A DNA stretch of 27,353 nucleotides, taken from NCBI GenBank assembly GCA_000969725.1, contig JXSR01S007613.1, one strand, 5' to 3'. A program made the translations under genes and the position numbers. The stretch comes from Ophiothrix spiculata. Taxonomy: Eukaryota; Echinodermata; Ophiuroidea; Amphilepidida; Ophiotrichidae. This document shows positions 1-12,000 of the stretch, in pieces. The notes beneath the pieces are model-generated. The model was not told the origin of the DNA, searched no databases, and saw nothing but the letters and a program-made list of their open reading frames with translations. The stretch's first letter is position 1. Each line of letters begins with the position of its first letter.

Positions 1-89
1 TGGAGAGTATCTATCAGAGGAAGACCCAGCTGGAGCATATACTGCTGCGTCCAGACACCTACATAGGGTCTACAGAGCCTACATTACAG
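1..89 (+). CDS. top2: top2 exon (first in window, 5' end cut)
   Basis: Codons start at base 3 and give 29 residues, ESIYQRKTQLEHILLRPDTY then IGSTEPTLQ, the opening strand and helix of the ATPase domain. The donor is CAG|GTATAG and the exon ends in phase 0. Human TOP2A has Arg where this copy reads Ser after the first Glu. The preceding exon, with the start codon, is outside the window. Confidence 0.95.
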
Positions 90-3000
90 GTATAGACCAA
101 TGCCAAAGGGTGATTAAAGCTCTTCACATAACACACAGCAACGTTTCAGTAAGCCCAATAGAATGTTCACAAGGTCACTCCACTACTGCATTCATTTGTG
201 TGGTTAACATGTTGAATTTGCTCTATTTCAAACTGTATTTTAGGAATGAAAAATTCTGTCGAAGTGAGATCTGTTTACATTGATATCAAGCTGTGATTAT
301 CCCCTTTCTGAAGGTCTTTTTCATTCACACTTCGACTAAATAATAAATTCTCTATAGCAAGTTTTCAATCAGTAGTTTTAACATATAAGGCTATGGCAGT
401 TGTTCACTCAGTGTGTTGTTTATAAGCTGTGGAAATAGCAGTTTGAATTGAATAGTGGGAAGTACTTAAAACACCCTCTGGACCAATGCATTACTGTGTT
501 GATTATACTGACTGCCCTCTATTGAGTGATCCACAATTTTTGGGACATTTGAATGAGGCAATTAATGCATGAAGTACATATTTGATTGTGTTTTATGGTA
601 CATATCCAGTACAATCGTTGATATGTACCATTAAGGCCAGATTCCTTTTATCCTTTTTCGGTGTGGTTGCGGTGTGTTTTGCACTGTAAGGGTACTGGTA
701 ATGGTATAATTTAAAGCACACGATTGAATGGAGATGAATGGTATCAGGGTGGAAGCTGAGGTCTTAATTTTGTTCGTCCGTTTTTAATGAGGTTTCATTT
801 CATCATCTTTTCTAATTGAAAAGTTTCCGCATGACCAAAACGCATTCAAAACGGATGAATCGCTCCAGGGACAGATTCAGGTAAACGCATGGGTTTCCAG
901 ATAGCCGCACCGCAAACAGACCGGATAAAAGGAATTACTCTCGCTAAAAACCATTATATCGATTCAAAACACATCGCATGCGGAATGCATGCGGAATCGC
1001 ATTGAAAACGGATAGTCAAAATTGAATCTCAGCTTAAACCTGATCCTATTCAATCATATGCTTTAAGTACCCTTACAGTGCAAAACGCATCGCAACCGCA
1101 CCCAAACGGATAAAAGGAATCTGACCTTTAATCTTGGGACACCGTATTTCATCATTGGGGACACCTCAGTATTGCTTTGTGGAATGGAATTGGTCTATAG
1201 TATTAATTGAAAGAGATTTGAAACCTTAATTCAATGTGACCATTCACAATCTTGATAAATACTTCTGACCATTCAAATCCTGATTACATTTGATGCATTA
1301 TTATACGTACGTCCCTCCCAAATTCAGATTTTTGGCTACGTACGTCCCTCCCAAATTCAGATTTTTGGCTTATGAAAATAAAATGACACGGTATTTTATC
1401 ACATGGCTGCTCAAAACATAGAAGTCCCCAACATTACTTTGCATTATTGCTTTAAATAAATTAATAATAGATAAAATAACAATGGGGATTTATAGTGCGC
1501 TATGCCACCCTAATCTGTAATTCTACACAGTCCCAGCACACCGTACGGGTAGTTTCTGACCAGTGTGATCTATGGACGGTAAGCTTCACTCAACTCTAAG
1601 CGTCATTGCAGCTGGTTTTAGAGTGTTTGTCATGGTGGTCGTATGACCAGCGTGACATCAAAAACTTCAAGTGCGCAAACTCGACTTTGTCATACCTGGA
1701 AAGTTTTGCGTCAAACTCAAGCCAATATATCAATTACCCTGTTGTGATGGGAATTGGAATAAATTCAACTTTCCTTGCGACATACTATTACAGCAATATG
1801 CAAATATGTCCTGCTGCATTACAACAACTCAAATTTGCAAATGCTTGGTCGTCTGCCTTAGCTCCAAGCTACGATTCGAAACCTACTCTGAAACTACCTT
1901 TAGGGTCATTGAACCTTGGTTGGCCCAGATTTAAACCATCACAATCAGAATCATTATTTGGGAGTAACACTAACACCATCAAATGACCCCACCAGCGAAA
2001 TCAAAAGCAGATTATTATTGGCATCAACAGCACTAGGGAAATTACAGAGAGTCTGGACTGATAAAGACATCTCACTCTCCATCAAATTACGACTTGTTAA
2101 TACACTTGTCAACCCAGTACTTCTGTATGGCTCTGAAATCTGGACCATCAAAAAGAATGACATGAAGAAGTTGGAAGCATTTGAGATGCTACAGAAAAAT
2201 CCTTAATATCAGCTGGAAGGATAAGATCCGGAATGAGGAAGTTCTGTCAAGAATCTCCTCCTGCCACATTCAACCAAAAAGGATCCTAGCTCATATCACT
2301 GTCTAGCAGCTGACATGGTTTGGTCACTTGTGTAGAATGAACAACATCCGCCTACCCAAACGCATTCTTATGGAAACTGTCACTGGCACAAACAGACAGG
2401 GAAGACCAAGGAAGAGAAGGGAAGATGACATTATTGTTGGCGCCACCTTCCACAAGACATATTTGGAAGTTTAAGATAGGAATAGATTGTCTTAATTTGT
2501 TCGAGGCGCCAACGTCCTATGGGACATGGTGCATAGATAGATAGATAATCAGAATCAGTTTTCATCAGGGGGCACCCATAGTTTAGTTTAGTTTAGTTTT
2601 TATTAGGACTTACAACCATAAACAGTACAAAAATAAGCATCAAATAAATACACTACAATACAATAATACAAAAGCTGCAGAAGATAAAACAGAGTCACAT
2701 GACACAACAACCAAAGTTGTAAGGCCAGGATAGCCCATACAAGCCCAGCAAATGCATATGCAGGCTTATTTCCAATGGGGTCCCCAAAACAAAAATGGCT
2801 GTGGGCGCATGGAGAACTGAAAAAGACATTAAAAAAACAATAATGAGGAAATAAGCCTACATACGCAGGAAGTCATCAGACTCTTGTTTAAGAGCAATTT
2901 CAGACAGGTGCTTTTTGACTGCTTTTTTAAATTCCAATTTACTTCCCAAAGACTGAATTGTAGGTGGCAGGGCATTCCAGTCTGTTATTGCATTATAAAA

Positions 3001-6000
3001 GAATGTTTTAGATGCAATGCCAGTTACTCTTGGGACAATAAAATTGAAGCTACTAGAGCGGGTACGGTAGGAGTGTGAAGTTGCAGCCCTTTTGAAATGT
3101 TGGGTGAGGTACAGTGCTCCAATTCCATTAAAGATGTTAAAAACGTGGTTGAGACGTAATTGTTTCACACGGTCAAGTGAACTAAGAAGTTTAATGGAAT
3201 TGCGGGTCAGTTGATCAACATGAGTCCTTGGGGGTAAATTAAGAATGAAACGAACAGTTTTATTTTGGGTAATTTGTAATTTATGACGAGCTTTGGTACT
3301 TATCCCAGAAAACCATGCCGCGCAGCAATAATCAAGGTGGCATTGTATTAATGCTGAACATAAATTTCTGCGTAAAGTTTGGTTTAAGTATCCTGAGTGC
3401 CTGTAAAGAAATTTGAGACGACCTATTGCTTTTCTTACCAAATTATCAACCATTTTATCTCCTGACACATGTTGATCAATTGAGACACCTAAATAGTTAA
3501 TAGAATCTTGCGGATTAATGGTCTGACCGTTGTATTTGATATGAAAATCTGAAACCCTTTTCAATTTGACATGAGTACCAAACAAAATACATTCGGTTTT
3601 ACCAACATGGAGAGATAATTGATTATCCACAAGCCATTGATTGCAAGTTTGTAAATCGCTGCTGAGTTCCTGCGAAACAATCCTGTGATCTTTATTTGCG
3701 ACAAGGATAACACTGTCATCAGCATAAAGCAGCAGCTTGTTACGTACTGAGCAAACCATGTCATTACTATAACAAAGGTACAGCAGAGGCCCAAGTAAAC
3801 TACCCTGTGGAACACCACAGGTGATTTTTTGAAACTCAGAAGAGATGCCATCAACCGATACAAGCTGCTGTCTATCTGAAAGGTAAGATCTAAACCAATC
3901 AGGATTGATTCCCATGAACTCGAGCTTTGAACATAAAATTTGATGGTTTACGCTATCGAACGCTTTCTGTACGTCGAGCAATAACATACCCACATAATTC
4001 CCTTTTGAGATTTAAGACTTAATAAGGTCAGTTAAATAAATGAGGCATGTTTCTGTTGAAAAGCCAGGCCGGAATCCAGATTGAAATGGGTAAATGAGCT
4101 GTTTTTCGCAAAGGTATGTTTGAAGTTGGGAAAAAACACATCTTTCGAGGATCTTGGACATACAGCAAAGGATACTAACAGGCCGGTAATTGCCAACTTC
4201 CAATCTACTGTTTTTTTTGTAGAGAGGAATGATTTTTGCACATTTCAAGTCATCTGGCACAGTTCTAGTGGTGATGGATAAATTCACAATGTGAGTAATA
4301 ACATGAGCAAGTTGAGGAGCCCCGTCCTTTAAGAATTTAGGGGCTATCTCATCCAGACCAGGTTCTTTATGGGCATCAAGGTCAGTTAGTATTTTTAAAA
4401 TGAGATCTTCAGTTACTAGCTCAAGATTGAGTTCATTAGGATTTACACCTTTTTCCAAATAAAATTGTCTAAAAATGAATGAATCAGTGCAAAATTTCCT
4501 GGATGGCAGCGGTAATTTACTTACCAATGTGGTGGCAATGTTCGTGAAAAAATTATTAATAAAATTGCAAACTGAAAGTGTGTCATAACACAGTTTGCCG
4601 TTGCAACTTTGGTTTTGATTTGGTATGGTCCCGATATCTGAAACCCTAGTCTAGGGAACAGAAGATTGGCTCTGAACCCGGCTCTGAAAAGGGGGTCTAG
4701 AGAACTGAAGTGACCAAGGAATTTTTATAGGGGAATCGGGATACGCCACCATCTTATGTCGCTCATGGAGAAGAGTTATTGTACCTTCGGATATATAAGA
4801 GTTTGGCCCGATATCCAAGCAGATCGCGTAAATCTTCACTTGACGCATATGCAGTGTGTGCATTTTGTTTCACGCGCAAACCGTGTCTGCGTTTCAAGTA
4901 GCGTGTATTGATTACTCTGATCAATGCTCGCCAATTTTCCCGCTAATCCATTGCAAAGACTCTCGAAGTGTGGCACGCGGAGCTGTAAAATGCCGGAGGT
5001 ACAATAACTCGCCCTCCATGAGCGACAATCCAAGATGGCTGCCGTCCCATTGGATTTACACGCCGGTGAAATAAAAATGGTGGCAAATACCGAGTCCCCT
5101 TTTTAAATTCCTTGGAAGTGACCCAAAAAATGGCCCGTGAGAACTAATTTTTGGGGCTAAATTTGTGCTCTGGAAGCAAAAATTTCAAAAATTTTGCTTA
5201 AAATGGGGAGCTTGGGATCGTAATTTCAAAAAATGAGATTAAGGAACTTGAAAATTTTGAATATAGCACTTGAGAAAATTGGGCTTGAAAGGGGTTCTAG
5301 AGAGCAGCAGACAAGGTGTGAAAAGGGGGTCTTGAGGGCCGCACATACCTGTATCTAGGTAAGCGCCCCCCCCCCCACCTCGGAGATCCGTTTCCCCTAG
5401 TTTTGCAGAGGTTTCTATAAGACAATTAGCTGTTGGTATCCTGTCCAAGCACGCACAACTTTGGCAACAGTTGGGTTTAAACTGGCAACCCTCTGCACAG
5501 CAATGGAACGCCTTGCTGATGTAGCTAACTTGACAGTCAATATAAACTCTTATATTATTTATACTCCAGGCTATGTGGGTGGTGGATAAAAATGGCAAAT
5601 TTGTGAATCGCAAGATCAACTTTGTGCCAGGACTCTACAAAATATTTGATGAAATTCTTGGTAAGTTATCATTTATTCATTAATTTGATAGTCAAAGTGA
5701 TAAAACCCCAGTAAGTGCAAAAATGGGGGGTCTTTGGGCAAAATTCATAAAAAAAGTAGGGTCTTTCTGGGTCAAAATGGCCAAAAAAATCACAAAATTT
5801 AGCAAAAGTTTCGACAAATTTAGCAAAATGTTCGGAAAATCACATCAAAAATGGTGGGTCTTTGAGTGATAAAACATTAAGTGACGAGGAATTTTAAAAT
5901 TTTGACAGTTGGTAAAATAGGGGTCTTTCGTTGAGAACGAGGGAAAAAAAGTAGAGTCTTTTTGGTGGCACATGGCATGTAATTCAAAGTTGAGTGCCCC

Positions 6001-9000
6001 CTAGGATTACAACAATGAATATGTAAATTAGAAGATCAAAAAGCCAGAGGTATAACTTATTTTGAAGAAGCTGCTAAGATTTACCATACGGTACAGTAAA
6101 TATTTAAAGGTATTAACCATGATTCCACATGGATATGAAAACTTATAAAAACTTCTTTGAATCTATACACAGCAGTTTCAAAATTATTAAGCAAAATCTT
6201 ATTAGTATTTTTAAATTTGTACACAGTAAATGCTGCAGATAACAAGCAACGAGACCCAGAGATGGACTTGATCAAAATTAATATTGATGCGTAAGTATAG
6301 TTTGTTTTAATTTTCTATGATGAGCGTATTGATTGTTGTGACTACAATTTTCACCTTGAAAAAACACTGAGTTATACACAGTCTAGACCTTGTCACACAT
6401 GGACAATTTTGCAGCAAGCACAACCAACCAATATTGAATTCAATTTTTTGTGACGAACCAAGTAAATATGCAAATGTGTTATTCTGCATTCATACACTCC
6501 ACATGTTGCCAAGCCAATCAGAATGCAAGAATATAAAGTACGCGAAGATGATTGAAAGTTCACAATGCACTGCACTTGTTGCATTCCCTTTTGCGTGATT
6601 GGCGTTTAGTGCGCGTGAATGTTTTATTGTTTTTGTCGAGTGATGATTTATTTAGTTTAGAGAAGTTTTGGACTTTGTTGGTCATATAAAGGCTTGATTT
6701 CTTTTCACAAAAGATACAATACTGTTTTTTCTGTTATGTATAAATAAGATTAATAAATTTGCATTCATTATGCTTATAACTTGCGGTAAATTTTTGATTG
6801 CTGTCCAATACAGATTAAAAGTGCCCAAAAGTTGAGTGTGCTTGAAATTCCCTTGGACAAGGAACTTACTGCTAGTTGTCTTGTGGAAACCTGTACGAAA
6901 CTCGGGGAGCTGATCCGGGCAGCGATGGTGCGTTTGTGGGCTGATCAAGGTTCAGCGCCCCTAGAGGTTGCGGTAGAACCTGAAATGATGCTTGGTGTAG
7001 AATGGAGCTTACTAGTCACTGTGGTCAGGGAACACCTTTAAAGTGTGCAGAGGCCGAATGGAATTACAAAATTATCTGGGTGGCATAGCGCACTATAAAT
7101 CTCCAGTATTTATCTATTTTTATTCATTTCATATCTAACACTTTTTTGAATTTGTCTTATTTTTCCTTTTGACATAGTGATAAAAACATGATCAGCATCT
7201 GGAACAATGGCAAGGGTATTCCTGTAGTTGAACACAAGATTGAGAAGATGTATGTACCTGCACTCATATTTGGTCACTTGCTGACATCGAGTAACTATGA
7301 CGATACCGAGAAACGTGTCGTAGGTAAATTATGAGATCTGCCTGAAGTTACGATTGTATATATTCTAATATACCAGGTGTCCCAAAAAATGGTTACATGT
7401 AGAAAAATGACCGTGTGCTAAAACTATAGTAGTTAGAGAAACAAAACTTTGCACACATTGTATTACAACCCTTTTCTACATATTCCTAAAATTGTAATAT
7501 CATAACGTTATTAATTTTTGAGTTATTAACAAAAGTAGATACATATGTCAGGAACGCATTTGTTCAAAATTCAACAAAATCAAAAACATGTTCGTTTTAT
7601 GTATTTTTAACCCTCGTTCAACCCCATATAAACTTGAAATTGACATGTCCAAAGTAAGGTTGTTGCATACCATAGTATAGTGTAGAGTTTCTTCTTCCCA
7701 TTGATACCAAAATCATGAAAATTTGACTAGTTGTTACGTAATTATGACGTCATAAATTACTACAGGTCTGAAAATTATGTTGGAATCTGATTTTGGGCAA
7801 ATGGCAACCGATTCAAAATTTTGATATTTCTGTTATTTCTAAAAGTCGATCAGACTTTTGCTACTATAAAGAAAATTATCATCTAAACATGTCCTGTAAG
7901 TTCAAGATTATTTTTTTGTCAAAATTTACACAAGTTTGCAGTTTAAACATTTAAAGAATTAATGTTACCCATGAAAATTTAATGTTGCTTTAAGCGTATT
8001 CATCAACTTTCGCGCCAAAACTTGATTGACAGGTTCAATATAAACAACGCATTCTGGAATGCATGGAATGTAGGTATCCGTAATTTGCATGAAAGATATA
8101 CTAAAAAAGAGTTCAATTATTATTCAATTAAAATTGTATCAAATTTGGTTTAATATAAAGTCTGATCATGATCATTTAGAAAAAAAAATGCACATTGAAA
8201 TACCGCAAAACGTGTATGCTTAATATTTTGTTGAATTTTGAACAAATGCGTTTCTAACATAGGTATCTACCTTTGTTGATAACTAAAAAAGTAATAAGAC
8301 CGTGATATCAAAATTTTACGGGTATCTAGAAGAGGATTGTAATATAATTTATATAAAGTTTCGTTTCTCTAACTACTATAGTTTTAGCACACGGTTATTT
8401 TTCTACATGTAACCATTTTTTGGGACACCTGGTATATGGGTGATAAAATTTCAAGAATTGTTTTGAATCTAGACAACCAGAAATCTTCTCAATAAATATT
8501 AACCCTTTGATCCCGACGAGCTGGTATAGATGAATTCGACTAGCCATGTCATGTTTTGAAAAAGTCAGCCATAACTGGGGGGCTTCTGCTCCTAATGGGT
8601 ATTTTAAACAATCCATATCGGGTGTTTTCTGTGCACTTTAAAGATCAATATTGTATTGTGTTATCATTGAAACCACAGTTTATTTTTACATGCATGAATG
8701 TATTCAATTTGAAAATTGCGCCAATCATGCATCAATTTGGAATGTCTTGAGAGGATGCCTCCCAGTAATGGCCGATCAATGAGGTGCAAAATGCATGAAA
8801 TTGGATTCGTCTATACCGGCTTATGTGTACATGTACCTTATACCCGATGAGCCGGTTTAACCGGCTTTAACCGGCTTTTAGGTCGTATGTCAGAAACTTG
8901 ATGTGTCTGTCAACAGGCATGGGTAGTTACAATTTTCAATGGTCTTTATTTATATCGGAAGACATCAATGAAGCTTTGAACCCATGTTTTATGGATCATT

Positions 9001-12000
9001 TTACTCTTATTATTTACTCAACAGAGGTGAAATATTACTCAAATTTTTGTAAACTTGATCACATGTAAATGTCGAATATGTTGGTCGACACAAATAGTGA
9101 CCTTTGTGAATGCTGGTCATTGGAACAATTCAGACTACTGTTAAATGAAAAAGTGAAGCAAGGGAAATCAAAATCAAAGTTTAGGGGTTATATTGTCTTT
9201 TTTAACTCTCAGGTTGGCCCGGGTCAGCGGTACAGATACACAGTGGCGTAGCTAGAGGGGGGGCCAGGGGGCTGTGGCCCCCCCATTAATGACCCTTCCG
9301 TCGGTTAAAATAAGCGCCCGTCGGTAAAGTTGAGCAGACCGCCCGGCCGGGCGGCGATACAGCACTAAACACAATTCTGTCGGTTCGTCTTCATATTGTG
9401 GCCCCCCCAGTTTCGAAAACCTGGCTACGCCACTGCAGATACATGTGGAATGGCCAGGGTTCAAAGGGTTAAAAGGCCATGTTATACTATAATGCTACAT
9501 ATATGAAAAAGGGTGATTTGTTCTGAACAGAAAGTTGTATCACTTGAATGTAGGTGTAAACAATTATGAAAGGACATTGATTATATGAGAACAAGTATTA
9601 TTGTGTGATATCAATTTAATGTTACATGTTGGGCGATTGATCAGAAAGATATCTGCCCGCCTGTTTTTCAGATAAGTACTGTTTCAGATTATATGAGAAT
9701 TTTATTAATAAAATTGAAATTAACAAACAATTGTGATGCGGAATATGGCATTTTTACTGCCCTTTGTCAAAAATGACATGTCTAAATCCAAACTTCTTCA
9801 TTAAATTTTACAAACAAGCAAATTGCTCATTATTATTAAGCATATTATTACTGATATTCATTACTGATTTCATTGGATTACATTTGTACCATAGTCAAGG
9901 TTTTTTTAAAACATTTTTTGTTAAAGTATTTGTTTGAAATAAGTTTTTTTTCTCTTTATATTTTGTGTTACTTTTTGGAATGCATTTACAACATCAACAA
10001 CAAAGAGTGATTTTTTTTTTAAATCTTGAACAGGTGGGCGTCATGGCTATGGTGCAAAACTGTGTAATATCTTCAGCTCCAGGTTTACTGTAACAACAGC
10101 ATGTAAAGAAAACAAGAAGAAGTTTGAGCAGGTATGTTATCTTTAATAATCTAAATTAAGGGGCTAACTTCGTTATCCAATGATGTGTTGTTGTCCAATG
10201 AAATCTAGGCGAGCAAATTTGTATAAGCCTATTACCACTACCTTGAACTAGAAGTACATGCAAAAATCTCTGATATTTTTTTTTCCATGCTGCTTTTGAA
10301 CTGACCTGTTTGTACTAAATTATGTTTATCAGATGTTTGGGTAATTGAATGCTCAATCACATTTCATTGTTCAAAGCACGAGCTGTGATTTCATATCTGG
10401 CATAATCAATTTCTCGTAATAATCTGACAGCTTTCGTGTTAGGCAGACGGTCTCCAGTCACCTTTGGTAGATAATTTGCACCATTGCCCTCATGAGCAGT
10501 TGAGCAGTAAATATTGGTATAATAAATAGTTCATCCATATTGCTTGTGTGCAAAGCATGTAAAGAATGAATATCATCTTTGGATTGTAATAGGCTAATAC
10601 ACATGTTATTGTGTAATTATATACTTATATCAGTTCGGCGGAACTCACAATTCGGATACGTATCTGAATTTGGATACCCACGTATCAAAATTTTGATACA
10701 CGTATCAGAATAAGGATATGGAGGGGTATCCAAATTCTGATACGCCTGTCGTTGCGCAGGTAACAAATCTATAGCGCAAGCTGGGAAGTACATGTAGACA
10801 ATCTTTCTTGCATCTATGATAAATGTATCTGTGAAAATGCCATTTCAATCTGTGCAATTCCAGCGGAACAGCTTCGAAACATGTCCTGATCACAGAAAGC
10901 AAAGTAGTTTGGCCAAAACTTTGTTAGAATTAGATGAAAGATGATGATAATGTTATTGACTTTTGTACATACCGCTATGGTGGGCGGCAAAGCTGAATAT
11001 TCATTTCAGCTGATATCCCATTTCAGCTGCTTTTAATCCAAATTCAGATACGGGTATCAGAATTTTGATAGAGGGTATCTAAATTCAGATATGTATCCTA
11101 ATTTTGAGTTCTGACGAACTGATATCATCATGAATTGTCTTTCCGGTAGACCTGGACAGATAACATGACAAAAACCAGCCCTGCAGTGATCACAGAATAT
11201 GATGGCTCGGACTTCACAGAGATAACCTTTGAACCAGACCTAGCNNNNNNNNNNNNNNNNNNNNNNNNNNNNNNNNNNNNNNNNNNNNNNNNNNACATCA
11301 GAATCAATAGAAATCTTACTTAAAACATGGTCCAATTTAGCAATAAAGTCTGCTTCAGGGTGGATTTGAGATCTATAACAAACTCCAACTCTTCACATAT
11401 ATTTTAAAGAATGATGTCATTCAATGGATTTTATCGCAAATACCAAGCAATGCAGGGTTTAATCAAGGATTGTGGGTCATTATTTAGAGGAAATATGCAT
11501 TTTATACTACTAAATGTGACTTTATACTGCCAAACTTTACGTTTTCCATCAAAATGATTGAGTTTTCATATTTTACATGTTTGATGAAAAACCCCACTAA
11601 AATACCTGACCCAAATTTTTGGCATTTTAGGGTAGGTCGCGGAGGGCAAACAAACATATTTTTATTAGGCCTTATTGTTTAATTACATACTTATATCATC
11701 ATGAATTATGTCTTTCCTGTAGACCTGGACAAATAACATGACAAAAACTAGTCCTGCAGTGATTACAGACTATGATGGCTCGGACTTCACAGAGATAACC
11801 TTTGAACCAGACCTAGCCAAGTTTGAGATGACGCGTCTCAATAAAGACATCGTAGCACTGCTTACTAGACGTGCGTATGATATAGCTGGTGTAAAGAAGG
11901 GTGTTAAAGTGATGCTGAATGGAACAGAAATACCGGTGAGTAGGATTGTTTTTTTTTTCCTCTTACAATAATTGTTTTGAGGGAATCACCATTGTGCTTT

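Noticed and set aside
1606-1986. 126-codon + strand frame upstream of the RTE-like LINE
   Set aside because: Its end runs into the LINE insertion at 1954 and a different frame there carries the RT signature. The upstream part has no similarity I recognise.
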